In this document: piece after piece, positions 47,662 through 56,589 of the stretch | Position numbering within the stretch: position 1 is the stretch's first letter | Layout: the number at the start of each line of letters is the position of its first letter | From: Sphingopyxis sp. DBS4 | GTDB taxonomy: Bacteria > Pseudomonadota > Alphaproteobacteria > Sphingomonadales > Sphingomonadaceae | Length of the DNA stretch: 64,000 bases | Direction of reading: 5' to 3' | Assembly: GCF_024628865.1 (NCBI RefSeq) | Contig: NZ_CP102384.1 | Location: 3,731,001-3,795,000 of the forward strand | Program-made: the position numbers and the translations under genes | Notes under the pieces: generated by a model | Told to the model about the DNA's origin: nothing | What the model saw: the letters and a program-made list of their open reading frames with translations, nothing else | Database searches by the model: none

Positions 47662-48357
47662 GTGCGGCGAGCCGACCGGCTGTTCCAGATCATCCAGTTG
47701 CTGCGCCGCTCGTCGCGCCCGGTCACCGCGCGCGAAATGGCGGGAGAGCTCGAGGTGTCGGTGCGCACCGTCTATCGCGACGTCGCCGACCTGATCGGTC
47801 AGCGCGTGCCGATCCAGGGCGAGGCCGGGTTCGGCTATGTTCTCGGCGCGGGATATGACATGCCGCCGCTGATGCTGACCGCCGACGAGATCGAGGCGGC
47901 GGTGCTCGGCGCGCAATGGGTCGCGGGGCGCGGCGATCCGGCGCTCGCCAACGCCGCGCGCGACCTGATCGCCAAGATTGCCGCCGCGATACCCGACGAG
48001 CTGCGCCCGATTCTGGCCGAACCGACGACGGGCACCGGTCGGCCGCACGCTCAGCTCGCCGACGGCATCGACATCGCCCGCACGCGGCGGTGGATCCGCG
48101 AAGGGCGCAAGATCCGGCTTGCCTATCGCGACGAAAGCGGGGCGGCGAGCGAGCGGGTGATCTGGCCGATCGTCATCGGCTATTTCAACGACCGGCGGAC
48201 GCTGGCCGCCTGGTGCGAGCTGCGCGGCGATTTCCGGCATTTCCGCGCCGATCGCGTCGCCGCCGCAACTTTCCTCGACGATCGCCACGGCGAACGGCCC
48301 GCGGCGCTGCGCCAGCGCTGGATGCGGACGATCCGCCGAAAGGCCGGCGACATCTGA
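47662..48357 (+). CDS. YafY-type transcriptional regulator (HTH_11 plus WYL domain)
   Basis: A 231-residue regulator. The GTG at 47662 is chosen because GGGGAGG lies eight bases before it; the upstream TTG at 47632 overlaps the palindrome. The winged HTH (ADRLFQIIQLLRRSSRPVTAREMAGELEVSVRTVYRDV, in parts) is followed by the WYL fold, with KIRLAYRDESGAASERVIWP and ELRGDFRHFRADRV. WYL domains sense small ligands or nucleic acids. It diverges from the GST gene. Confidence 0.87.
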   Translation: MRRADRLFQIIQLLRRSSRPVTAREMAGELEVSVRTVYRDVADLIGQRVPIQGEAGFGYVLGAGYDMPPLMLTADEIEAAVLGAQWVAGRGDPALANAARDLIAKIAAAIPDELRPILAEPTTGTGRPHAQLADGIDIARTRRWIREGRKIRLAYRDESGAASERVIWPIVIGYFNDRRTLAAWCELRGDFRHFRADRVAAATFLDDRHGERPAALRQRWMRTIRRKAGDI

Positions 48358-48391
48358 ATTTCCGGGCTGCCGGGGCGACTTCTCCTTCGGA

Positions 48392-48406
48392 TTAACCACT
48401 TCTTAG
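48392..48406 (+). promoter_or_regulatory. CtrA-like site ahead of the FAD oxidoreductase gene
   Basis: TTAA-N7-TTAG (TTAACCACTTCTTAG) matches the CtrA consensus TTAA-N7-TTAA with one change, and lies 48 bases before the proposed GTG start. A 15-base match with one mismatch can arise by chance. Confidence 0.3.
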
Positions 48407-48453
48407 CCATGTTTGGGCACAGCGATGGAACTTGCCTGTGGGGGACTATTCCA

Positions 48454-49989
48454 GTGACCAATGCCCAAATGTCGAACAACCGGCCGACGAGCGCCGACGT
48501 TGCCATTGTCGGTGCCGGCCCGGCGGGGCTGACCGCCGCCTATCTGCTGACCAGGCAGGGGTACAAGGTGACGGTGATCGAAAAAGATCCTGTCTATGTC
48601 GGCGGCATCAGCCGCACCGTCGAACATGAGGGCTTCCGCTTCGACATCGGCGGCCACCGCTTTTTCTCGAAAAGCCAGGAAGTCGTCGATCTGTGGAACG
48701 AGATATTGCCCGACGATTTCATCCAGCGCCCGCGGATGAGCCGCATTTATTATGAGGGCAAATTCTACTCCTATCCGCTGCGCGCGTTCGAGGCGCTGTG
48801 GAACCTCGGCATCATCCGCTCGACCCTGTGCATGGCAAGCTATGCCAAGGCCAAGCTGCTGCCGAACCGCCGGGTACGCAGTTTCGAGGACTGGACGATC
48901 AACCAGTTCGGGCGGAAACTCTATTCGATCTTCTTCAAGACCTATACCGAAAAGGTGTGGGGGATGCCGTGCGACGAAATGTCGGCCGACTGGGCGGCGC
49001 AACGCATCAAGGGGCTCTCGCTCGGCGCCGCGGTGCTCGACGGGCTGAAGCGCAGCCTCGGGCTCAACAAGGCGCCGAACGACGGCATGGCGACCAAGAC
49101 CCTGCTCGAAACCTTCCGCTATCCGCGGCTCGGGCCGGGGATGATGTGGGAGGCGGCGCGCGACAAGGTCGTGGCGGGCGGCAACCATGTGCTGATGGGA
49201 CATGGTTTCAAGCAGCTCACGCAGGATCAGGTCAGCGGCCGCTGGCGGCTGACCGCGAACGGGCCCGACGGCGATGTCGTGATCGACGCCGCGCATGTAA
49301 TCAGCTCGGCACCGATGCGCGAACTCGCGGCGCGCATCCATCCGCTGCCCGCCTGTGCGCTCACCGCGGCGCCGAAACTCAATTATCGCGACTTCCTGAC
49401 CGTCGCGCTCAAGATCCGCTCGGAGGATCTGTTTCCCGACAACTGGATCTATATCCACGACAGCAAGGTGCAGGTCGGCCGGGTGCAGAATTTCCGCAGC
49501 TGGTCGCCCGAAATGGTGCCCGATCCGGCGATCGCCTGCGTCGGCCTCGAATATTTCTGCTTCGAGGGCGACGGGCTCTGGTCATCGAGCGACGCGGATC
49601 TGGTCGCGCTGGCGACGAAGGAAATGGCGATCCTCGGCCTCTGCGATCCGAACGATGTCGTCGGCGGCGCGGTGGTGCGGCAGGAAAAGGCCTATCCGGT
49701 CTATGACGACGATTATGCCGCGCATGTCGCGACGATGCGCGGGGAACTCGAAACGCGCTATCCGAGCCTGCACATGGTCGGGCGCAACGGGATGCACCGC
49801 TACAACAACCAGGATCATGCGATGATGACCGCGATGCTGACGGTGCGCAACATCGTCGCCGGCCAGCGGATCTATGACATTTGGGGTGTCAACGAGGACG
49901 CCGAATATCACGAAAGCGGCAGCGAGGGCGAGCAGGCGGCGCTTGCGTCGGTTCGCGAGGTTCCTACCCGCGTCGCCAAGGCGGCCTGA
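48454..49989 (+). CDS. FAD-dependent oxidoreductase, UDP-galactopyranose mutase/amine oxidase-like
   Basis: A 511-residue flavoprotein. The GTG at 48454 has GGGGGA in front. The Rossmann motif [17 protein letters not shown] spans about 17-33, followed by [26 protein letters not shown], the signature of the NAD(P)-binding amine-oxidase/UGM-like group. Late motifs [20 protein letters not shown] bind the flavin end. It forms an operon with a GtrA protein and a GT-C-like membrane protein, which suggests a role in polyprenyl-linked sugar or cell-surface glycan metabolism. Substrate unknown. Confidence 0.82.
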   Translation: MTNAQMSNNRPTSADVAIVGAGPAGLTAAYLLTRQGYKVTVIEKDPVYVGGISRTVEHEGFRFDIGGHRFFSKSQEVVDLWNEILPDDFIQRPRMSRIYYEGKFYSYPLRAFEALWNLGIIRSTLCMASYAKAKLLPNRRVRSFEDWTINQFGRKLYSIFFKTYTEKVWGMPCDEMSADWAAQRIKGLSLGAAVLDGLKRSLGLNKAPNDGMATKTLLETFRYPRLGPGMMWEAARDKVVAGGNHVLMGHGFKQLTQDQVSGRWRLTANGPDGDVVIDAAHVISSAPMRELAARIHPLPACALTAAPKLNYRDFLTVALKIRSEDLFPDNWIYIHDSKVQVGRVQNFRSWSPEMVPDPAIACVGLEYFCFEGDGLWSSSDADLVALATKEMAILGLCDPNDVVGGAVVRQEKAYPVYDDDYAAHVATMRGELETRYPSLHMVGRNGMHRYNNQDHAMMTAMLTVRNIVAGQRIYDIWGVNEDAEYHESGSEGEQAALASVREVPTRVAKAA

Positions 49990-49992
49990 GCC

Positions 49993-50448
49993 ATGGCCGA
50001 GGGCGTCGAAGCGATGCGGAACCCCGTCATCCGCCTGATCGACCTGGTTCGACGCGGCGAAGCGCGCTGGCTGAACTATCTGCTCGCCAGCGGCCTGGCG
50101 CTCGGCAGCGATGCCGGGCTGTTCCTGCTGCTGATGGGCGCCGGGCTGACGCCGATGATCGCGTCTGCGATCGGCTATTGCGCCGGCATCCTTGTCCACT
50201 GGCTCGTTTCGAGCCGGCTCGTTTTCGCCGACGGCGCGGCGGCGCGCGGCACCGGGGAGCGGCATCGGCAGAAACTGCTGTTCATCGGATCGGCGCTGAT
50301 CGGGCTGGCGCTTACGACCGCGATCGTCGGTGTCGGCACCGCGCTCGGGCTCGATCCGCGGCTGGCGAAGCTGGCGGCGATCGTCGTCAGTTTCCAGGCG
50401 ACCTATCTGCTGCGCCGCCACATCGTTTTCCGGGCCGCCGTGGCATGA
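49993..50448 (+). CDS. GtrA family membrane protein
   Basis: GtrA-like proteins have four transmembrane helices and are thought to flip or present polyprenyl-phosphate sugars. The 151 residues show four hydrophobic segments (about 30-48, 54-72, 94-115, 122-140), with LNYLLASGLALGSDAGLFLLL and ASAIGYCAGILVHWLVSSRLVF in the family pattern. It is three bases after the oxidoreductase and overlaps the next gene by ATGA. Confidence 0.88.
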   Translation: MAEGVEAMRNPVIRLIDLVRRGEARWLNYLLASGLALGSDAGLFLLLMGAGLTPMIASAIGYCAGILVHWLVSSRLVFADGAAARGTGERHRQKLLFIGSALIGLALTTAIVGVGTALGLDPRLAKLAAIVVSFQATYLLRRHIVFRAAVA

Positions 50449-52277
50449 CCGACGCGGCGCCGCCCGCATCCAAGGCGGCGGACAAAGGCTTCAGCTCCTG
50501 GCTGACGCCGGTCCGGATCGCGCTGATCGTCTGGGCGGCGATGAGTCTGATCGCGATCGTTGCGCGCTGGCATGCGATCGCGACGCTCGAACTCAGCGAC
50601 ACCGACGATGCGATGCGAATGGCGCAGGTCCGCGACCTGCTTGCCGGACAGGGCTGGTGGGATCTCACCCAATATCGCGTCAATCCCGCTGGCGGCGGCG
50701 TGCTGATGCACTGGTCGCGCATCGTCGACGCGCCGCTGGCATTCGGAATTCTGCTTTTGAAGCCGCTGCTCGGCCAGCCGCTGGCCGAGCAGGTGGTGAT
50801 GACCCTGTGGCCGCCGCTGCTCGGCGCGGCGCTCAGTGTCGCGTGCGTGCGCGGCTATCGGCATTTGTCCGACCGCCGGATTGCCTATGTCGTGCCGCTC
50901 TATCTCGTCGCGGCCGCTTTCATCGTGATCCAGCTTCGCCCGCTCAGGGTCGATCATCATGGCTGGCAGATTTTCTTCGCGATGCTGATCATGGGACAGG
51001 CGCTGCGGCCCGCGAGCGGCCGCGCGGGAGTGATCGCCGGGTTGAGCGCCGCGGCGCTGCTCGCCATCTCGATCGAGGGGTTGCCCATCGCCGCGCTCTT
51101 CGCGGCGCTCGCCGCGCTGCGCTGGGCGCTGCATGCGCGCGCCGACGATCGGGCGCGGCTCGCCGGCTATATGGGCGGGCTCGCGGGGGGGGCGGCTTTC
51201 TTCCAGTTTCTGACGCGCGGCCCCGCCGGGCTCGCGGGCCATTGGTGCGATTCGTTGTCGGCGCCCTATATCGCCGCCTTTGCGGTTGCCGCCGCCGCGA
51301 TTTTCGCGATCGGCCGGGCCGCTCCGGCGCGGCGCTCGATCCGCTTCGCCGCGCTCGGCGGCGCGGCGGCGCTCGCCGCCGGAACGCTGGTGGCGGTCGA
51401 GCCGCTGTGCGCCGCGGGGCCGTTCGCGACGCTCGACCCGATCGTCGTCCAATATTGGTATCGCAACGTTCTCGAAGGCCAGCCGGTGTGGGCCTCGTCG
51501 GCGACCACCATGCTGCTCGTCATCGCCCCGTCGCTCGTCGGCCTGGTCGGGTCATGGCTTGCGTGGCGGTCCTGCGAGCGCGCCGACGACCGGCGGAACT
51601 GGGCGACCGTCATCGCCGCGCTGTTCGCCGCAGCGGCGCTGTCGCTGCTTGTGCTGCGCGCCGCGGGCACCGCGCAACTGTTCGCGCTGCCAGGCTCTGC
51701 CTGGCTGGGGCTGCGCATCTGGACGCGCGCGCGGTCGATCACCGCCCCGGTGCCGCGCGTTGCCGTGTCGGCGGCGGCGGCGCTGACGCTGCCGCTGCTG
51801 GGCGGCATAGCGGTCGTGGCGATCGCCGGCCTCGCCTTTCCGGCGGTCAAGGCCGACCGGAAAGAGATCCAGAAAAGCGTCGCGGAGCGGACCTGCATCG
51901 ATCCCGCGACCGTCGCTGCGCTCGACCGCCTGCCCGCGACGGTGCTGCTGACCCCGATCGATCTCGGCGCGCCTTTGATCTTCTGGACGCATCATTCGGT
52001 GGTGGCGACGCCGCATCACCGCAACCGCGAGGCGATGGCGGATACGCTGCGCATATTCATCGGCGATCCGGCAAAGGCCGAGGCGCTGGTGCGCAAGCAG
52101 AAGGCGACGCTGATCGTCTATTGCCCAGGCGCCGACGATTTTTCGCAATATCGCCGCGTGAGCAAGGCGTCGCTCGCGGCGCGCCTCTATGCCGGAACGC
52201 CGCCCGGCTGGCTCGAACGCGTGGCCTTGCCCGGCGACAGCGGCCTTGCGGTGTGGCGGGTCAGGCCGGTGGATTGA
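50445..52277 (+). CDS. Multi-spanning membrane protein, GT-C/STT3-like
   Basis: A 610-residue inner membrane protein with roughly 11-13 predicted helices and a soluble C-terminal domain (about 470-610). The first periplasmic loop reads LELSDTDDAMRMAQVRDLLAGQGWW, with the acidic pair expected for lipid-linked-sugar GT-C glycosyltransferases. The later HHGWQIFFAML also fits. With GtrA and the UGM-like enzyme it makes a plausible glycan-transfer module. Catalysis is not proven. Confidence 0.7.
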   Translation: MTDAAPPASKAADKGFSSWLTPVRIALIVWAAMSLIAIVARWHAIATLELSDTDDAMRMAQVRDLLAGQGWWDLTQYRVNPAGGGVLMHWSRIVDAPLAFGILLLKPLLGQPLAEQVVMTLWPPLLGAALSVACVRGYRHLSDRRIAYVVPLYLVAAAFIVIQLRPLRVDHHGWQIFFAMLIMGQALRPASGRAGVIAGLSAAALLAISIEGLPIAALFAALAALRWALHARADDRARLAGYMGGLAGGAAFFQFLTRGPAGLAGHWCDSLSAPYIAAFAVAAAAIFAIGRAAPARRSIRFAALGGAAALAAGTLVAVEPLCAAGPFATLDPIVVQYWYRNVLEGQPVWASSATTMLLVIAPSLVGLVGSWLAWRSCERADDRRNWATVIAALFAAAALSLLVLRAAGTAQLFALPGSAWLGLRIWTRARSITAPVPRVAVSAAAALTLPLLGGIAVVAIAGLAFPAVKADRKEIQKSVAERTCIDPATVAALDRLPATVLLTPIDLGAPLIFWTHHSVVATPHHRNREAMADTLRIFIGDPAKAEALVRKQKATLIVYCPGADDFSQYRRVSKASLAARLYAGTPPGWLERVALPGDSGLAVWRVRPVD

Positions 52278-52766
52278 TCAGGCGGGGGTGAAGCGCAGCG
52301 CGGCGCCGTTCATGCAATAGCGTTTGCCGGTCGGTTTCGGCCCGTCGTCGAAGACATGACCGAGGTGCCCGCCGCAGCGGCGGCAATGGACTTCGGTGCG
52401 CGCCACGCCGATCTCATGGTCGGTCGAGGTCGCCACCGCACCTTTCAGCGGCGCCCAGAAACTCGGCCAACCGGTGCCGCTCTCGAACTTGGTCTTGCTC
52501 GAATAGAGCGGCAGCGCGCAGCCGGCGCAGGCGAAAATCCCGGCGCGATGCTCGTTGTTGAGCGGGTTGGTGAAAGCGCGCTCGGTCGCCGCCTGGCGCA
52601 GCACCTTATATTGCATCGCGGTCAGCCGCTTTTGCCATTCGGCGTCGGACAATCGCCAGCCGGGTTCGGCGAGCGGGCGCTTGCCGGGCTTGGCGAACAG
52701 CATCGGCGCGGCGATCATCGCGCCGCCGAGTGCGAGACCGGAAAGAAGATAGCGGCGTTCGATCAT
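52278..52766 (-). CDS. msrB: Peptide-methionine (R)-S-oxide reductase with Tat-type signal
   Basis: Repairs methionine-R-sulfoxide in proteins. The 162 residues have zinc ligands Cys80/Cys83 (CAGC) and Cys128/Cys131 (CRRC), ESGTGWPSFW at 95-104, and the catalytic Cys151 in RYCMNG. The ATG at 52766 is supported by GAGGA eight bases before it. The N-terminus MIERRYLLSGLALGGAMIAAP is a twin-arginine-like signal, so it is likely exported. Its stop abuts the stop of the convergent GT-C gene. Confidence 0.93.
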   Translation of the reverse strand: MIERRYLLSGLALGGAMIAAPMLFAKPGKRPLAEPGWRLSDAEWQKRLTAMQYKVLRQAATERAFTNPLNNEHRAGIFACAGCALPLYSSKTKFESGTGWPSFWAPLKGAVATSTDHEIGVARTEVHCRRCGGHLGHVFDDGPKPTGKRYCMNGAALRFTPA

Positions 52767-52836
52767 GTCGGGCGTCCTCATGCCCTCTTGTTCGCACCGA
52801 ATCTGCGCCCGGTTACGGTCCCAAGTCAATATCGCG

Positions 52837-54093
52837 TCAATATTGCTCCAGCTCGACCTGCATGTGGCGATAGCCGTGGACGAAACAGGCGTTGACGCGC
52901 TCGGGCTCGGCCAGCACGTTCACGCGCAGGCGCCGCTTCTGCATTTCGGAGATCAGCGTCGTGAGCTGCAGCTCGGCGACGCGCGCGCCGACGCAACGGT
53001 GGATGCCATAGCCGAAGGCGAGGTGGCGGCGAGCATTCTCGCGGTCGACGATGATCCGGTCGCCATCGGGGAAAATCTCCTCGTCGCGGTTTGCCGACGC
53101 ATACCAGAGGGCGAGCTTGTCGCGCTTCCTGATCTGGTGGCCGAACAGTTCGGTATCCTCGAGCGCGGTGCGCCGCATGTGCGCGAGAGGGGTCTGCCAG
53201 CGGATGATCTCGTGCATCGCGTTGACCGCGAGGTCGGGATCGTGGTTCGCCTCCAGCTTCGCGCGCTCCTCGGGGAAGCAGTGGAGGCCATAGGCATAGG
53301 CCGACATCGAATTGCGCGTCGTGTCGTTGCCGCCGACGATGAGCAGGATGAGATTCCCCATGAACTCATTCTCGCTCATATGCTTCATCGCGTCGGACTG
53401 GAGCATGATCGAAATCAGGTCATGGGTGCCGGGGTTCTGCGCCTTGCGATCCCACAATTGCTTGAAGGCGCCGCCCATCTCGAACGCGGTGGCGAGGCGG
53501 GCGTGGCGCTCCTCGACGGTGTTGAAGCTTTCGATGTCGCCGAGCGCGTCGGACCAGCGGGTCAGATTGTGGCGGTCCTCCCACGGAAAATCGAAGAGGA
53601 TCGCGAGCATGTCGGTGGTCAGCTCGATCGACACTTTCTCGACCCAGTCGAAGGGCTTGCCGACCGGCAGCGTGTCGATCAGCGCCGCGGTGCGCGCTTG
53701 CGTGTCGGCGCGCATCCGCTCGATCTCGGACGGGCCGAAGGCGGGGGCGACGGTGCGGCGCTGCGCGGTATGCTGCGGCGGGTCCATCGCGATGAACATC
53801 GGCATCGGCACATCGCCTTCCTGCAGATGCTCGATCCCGTCGCCGGCGACGGTGATCCCGCCATATTCCCAGCTCGACGAGAATATCTTGGGCAGCGCCT
53901 CGATATGCTGGATCGGCTTGTAGGTCGTCACCGACCAATAGGGGCCGAATTTCGAATCCTCGCAATAATGGATCGGCGATTCGGCGCGGAGCTGCCGCAT
54001 CGGTTCCTGCCAGCGATCCTCGCGCCACAATTCGGCGCGGCTGACGTCGAGGGGATCGGCGATGTCGGGGTCTTGGCGAATCACGGTAGCCAT
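52837..54093 (-). CDS. Cytochrome P450, CYP153-like (probable terminal alkane/fatty-chain hydroxylase)
   Basis: A 418-residue soluble P450. The haem-ligand Cys367 is in FGYGIHRCVG, the oxygen-binding threonine in VGGNDTTRN (254-261), and the ExxR motif is EIIR (295-298). The stretches FGPYWSVTTYKPI, MFIAMDPPQHTAQRRTV and IRWQTPLAHMRRTALED are very close to CYP153 alkane hydroxylases. GAGGAG precedes the ATG. No ferredoxin or reductase gene is adjacent, so redox partners must come from elsewhere. Confidence 0.85.
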   Translation of the reverse strand: MATVIRQDPDIADPLDVSRAELWREDRWQEPMRQLRAESPIHYCEDSKFGPYWSVTTYKPIQHIEALPKIFSSSWEYGGITVAGDGIEHLQEGDVPMPMFIAMDPPQHTAQRRTVAPAFGPSEIERMRADTQARTAALIDTLPVGKPFDWVEKVSIELTTDMLAILFDFPWEDRHNLTRWSDALGDIESFNTVEERHARLATAFEMGGAFKQLWDRKAQNPGTHDLISIMLQSDAMKHMSENEFMGNLILLIVGGNDTTRNSMSAYAYGLHCFPEERAKLEANHDPDLAVNAMHEIIRWQTPLAHMRRTALEDTELFGHQIRKRDKLALWYASANRDEEIFPDGDRIIVDRENARRHLAFGYGIHRCVGARVAELQLTTLISEMQKRRLRVNVLAEPERVNACFVHGYRHMQVELEQY

Positions 54094-54137
54094 GGGAGCA
54101 CTCCTCTCGGGGCCGTCTCGTGCGGCCGATTCCGTTG

Positions 54138-54166
54138 CAGAATGCCACTATTTACAGCTTTGTCAA
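54138..54166 (-). promoter_or_regulatory. Possible P450 promoter
   Basis: On the minus strand, TTGACA (54161-54166, perfect -35) is followed after 17 bases by ATTCTG. It lies 45 bases upstream of the P450 start. The weak -10 keeps confidence low. Confidence 0.4.
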
Positions 54167-54212
54167 TGCGGGGCCTCGTCGGCTTTGGAGTGAAGACGAC
54201 ATCCCCCATCTT

Positions 54213-54288
54213 CGTCACCCCGGACTTGATCCGGAATCCATTCTCTCGGCGCTGCGTGAATGGACCCCGGATCAAGTCCGGGGTGACG
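54213..54288. repeat. Sphingomonad-type palindrome (CACCCCGGACTTGATCCGG family)
   Basis: Arms 54213-54234 and 54267-54288 are perfect 22-base complements. A second seven-base pair lies inside (TCCATTC with GAATGGA). It lies in the 248-base gap between the P450 and the ABC permease; the rest of the gap holds only the P450 promoter. Repeats of this form are abundant in sphingomonads. Confidence 0.82.
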
Positions 54289-54341
54289 ATGCTGCTTATG
54301 TCCGCAATCGGTTGCTAGCCGCCTTCGCCGATCCCAGATGC

Positions 54342-55574
54342 TCAGGCCCGCTTCCGCTTCCAGAATTTCCAGCCGCTGCCGCCGCTCAGCACGCCTGCGC
54401 GAAAGAGGCGAACCGACAGATAGACCACCAGCGCGACCCAGATCGCTTGCCAGCCGAGCGCGAGCAGGTGGATGCCGTGGCCTTCGTCGGTCGCGGCCCG
54501 CGCCGCCATCGCGAAGGGCGAGGAGAAGGGGAATATCTGCGCGAAGGTCGCGAGGCGCGAGCCCGGCGCGCTCGCTGCGGCGGCCGACAGGCTGAACATG
54601 CCGACCTGAAAGATGGTGATCGGCAGGCTGAGCATCTGAATCTCGCGCACCGTCCCCGCCTGCGCTCCGACGCCGAGGAACACCGCGCCCAAAAGCAGGA
54701 AGGCCATGACGAAATAGGCAAAGCCGACCCCGATGAAGAACGGCCAGCCGCTCGCCGGGGCGACCGCGAGTGCGGCGGCGGGCTTGCCCGCGGCGGCGAT
54801 GGCGGCGGGATCGAGCAGGGTCGCCGCGACGAAACCGCCGACGAGCGCAACGACGAGCCAGAAGGCGATGAACAGGATCGCGACGCCGAGAAAACCGAGC
54901 AGCTTGCCGAGGAACACGCTTTCGAGCGGCACCGCGGCGGCGAGAATCTCGATCACCTTGTTGCCTTTCTCCTCGGCGAGCGAACTCACCGTCTGGCCGG
55001 CGAGCAGCAGGGTGACGAGGAAGATGATGAACACCGCGCCGAATCCCAGCGACTGCTGCGCCGCGATGCTTGTCCCGCCGCGAGTGAGCGCCTCGAAATG
55101 CGGCGTGATCGGCGGTGGCGCGCCGGCGGCGCGGCCACGCACCGCGTCGCCCGCGATCAGTGCGAGATAGCGGCCGGCGCTGCTTCCCGCCTCGCGCTCG
55201 ACGATATGCGGCGCGGTCAGCGGGCCGCTCATTACCGCATAAGTGTCGCTGCCTTTCTCGCGCGCCACCGCGACGGGATCGAGCGCCGCGCTCGCGAGAC
55301 GGACTTCGAGCGTCGCCGGTTCGCGCGGCATCGCGGCGCGCAGATTCTTGTCGGCGGCGCGCAGCGCCTCGACGTCGGCGGCATCGGCGATGACGACGAT
55401 GCGGCCCGCGCCGCGCGCGCTGTCGGCGAGCTGCGAGGCCCCCATGCCCCCCGCCAGCGCCATGCCGACCATGAACAAAGGCGCGAGCAGGAAGAGCAGG
55501 AAGGTCGGCGTCGCGACGATCGCCAGAAAGTCGCGGCGCGCGATGACGAGCAGATTGCGAAGGAAAGGAGTCAT
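54342..55574 (-). CDS. ABC transporter permease, NatB-like (ABC-2 type)
   Basis: A 410-residue membrane protein: one helix at about 20-42, a large extracytoplasmic domain (45-180), then five to six helices with LGFGAVFIIFLVTLLLAGQTV and EEKGNKVIEILAAAVPLESV, the conserved EEK-x-x-x-x-E-I-L cytoplasmic segment of NatB/YhaP permeases. Its start overlaps the ATPase stop (ATGA). These exporters move sodium or small toxic compounds; the substrate cannot be told here. Confidence 0.87.
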   Translation of the reverse strand: MTPFLRNLLVIARRDFLAIVATPTFLLFLLAPLFMVGMALAGGMGASQLADSARGAGRIVVIADAADVEALRAADKNLRAAMPREPATLEVRLASAALDPVAVAREKGSDTYAVMSGPLTAPHIVEREAGSSAGRYLALIAGDAVRGRAAGAPPPITPHFEALTRGGTSIAAQQSLGFGAVFIIFLVTLLLAGQTVSSLAEEKGNKVIEILAAAVPLESVFLGKLLGFLGVAILFIAFWLVVALVGGFVAATLLDPAAIAAAGKPAAALAVAPASGWPFFIGVGFAYFVMAFLLLGAVFLGVGAQAGTVREIQMLSLPITIFQVGMFSLSAAAASAPGSRLATFAQIFPFSSPFAMAARAATDEGHGIHLLALGWQAIWVALVVYLSVRLFRAGVLSGGSGWKFWKRKRA

Positions 55575-56521
55575 GCCGCGTCCTCCTCGATCGCGCCTTC
55601 TTCGGGGTCGCCGTCGAAACTGGCGTCGACCTGGCGGACGATGTGGACGAAAGCGTCGTGCAGCGCCGGACGCGCGATCGACAGGCCCGCGACGCCGTGG
55701 CCGCCGGCGGTGATGCGCGCGAGCAAAGGCTCGACCGCGCTGTCCTCGATCGCGAAATGCCAGGCTTCGCCGCGGCGTTCGGCGCCGGCGGGAAGCAGCG
55801 CGGCGACCGTGTCGCTGCCGTCGCGCGGGGTATAGCGCACCTGCATCGGCAGCAGCGCGCGCGCGTCGTCGACCGTTCCCTCGAAGCGGCGGGCCGAACG
55901 CGCGATGATCGCCAGCCGGTCGCAGAGGCGCTCGGCATGGGCCATGACATGGGTCGAAAAGAGGATCGTCGCGCCGCGCCCCTGTTCGCGCCGGACGAGC
56001 GTTTCGAGCCGCTCCTGATTGACCGGGTCGAGCCCCGAAAAAGGCTCGTCGAGAACGATCAGGTCGGGTGCATGAACGATCGATCCGATGAGCTGAACCA
56101 TCTGCGCCATGCCCTTCGACATCTTGCGGATTTTCTCGTCGATCACGCGCTCGAGCCCGAGTTCGGTCATGAAGGTCGCGGCGCGCCGCCGCCCTTCGGA
56201 CCAGTCGAGCCCGCGCAGCGCGCCCATGAAGGCGATCGCCTCGCGCGCCTTCATCCCGGGATAAAGCCCGCGCTCCTCGGGAAGATAGCCGATGCGGTGG
56301 CGCACCGCCTGCGGCCGGTGGCCGCCGAGCAGCCGGCTCGTTCCCTCGTCGGGATCGACGATACCCAGCATCATGCGCAGGCTGGTCGTCTTGCCCGCGC
56401 CATTGGGGCCGAGCACGCCGTAAATGCATCCCGCGGGAACTTGCAGCGACACATGGTCGACTGCCTTGAAGCTGTCGAAATATTTGGTGAGGCCGGTCGC
56501 CTCGACGCTATACTCGGTCAA
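55571..56521 (-). CDS. ABC transporter ATPase, NatA-like
   Basis: Partner of the permease. A TTG start at 56521 with AGGGA seven bases ahead gives 316 residues (TEYSVEATGLTKYFDSFKAVD); GTG at 56545 is an alternative. Walker A is GPNGAGKTT, the signature LSxGQ position reads MSKGMAQMVQL, and Walker B is LIVLDEPFSGLDPVN. A C-terminal ferredoxin-like domain follows, as in NatA/CcmA-type ATPases. It diverges from queG. Confidence 0.9.
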   Translation of the reverse strand: MTEYSVEATGLTKYFDSFKAVDHVSLQVPAGCIYGVLGPNGAGKTTSLRMMLGIVDPDEGTSRLLGGHRPQAVRHRIGYLPEERGLYPGMKAREAIAFMGALRGLDWSEGRRRAATFMTELGLERVIDEKIRKMSKGMAQMVQLIGSIVHAPDLIVLDEPFSGLDPVNQERLETLVRREQGRGATILFSTHVMAHAERLCDRLAIIARSARRFEGTVDDARALLPMQVRYTPRDGSDTVAALLPAGAERRGEAWHFAIEDSAVEPLLARITAGGHGVAGLSIARPALHDAFVHIVRQVDASFDGDPEEGAIEEDAA

Positions 56522-56589
56522 ATGCTGGTCCCTGACATGCGGTTTCACCGGACTATGGCACGAAGGCGACGGTCGCGTATAGAGCGCCA

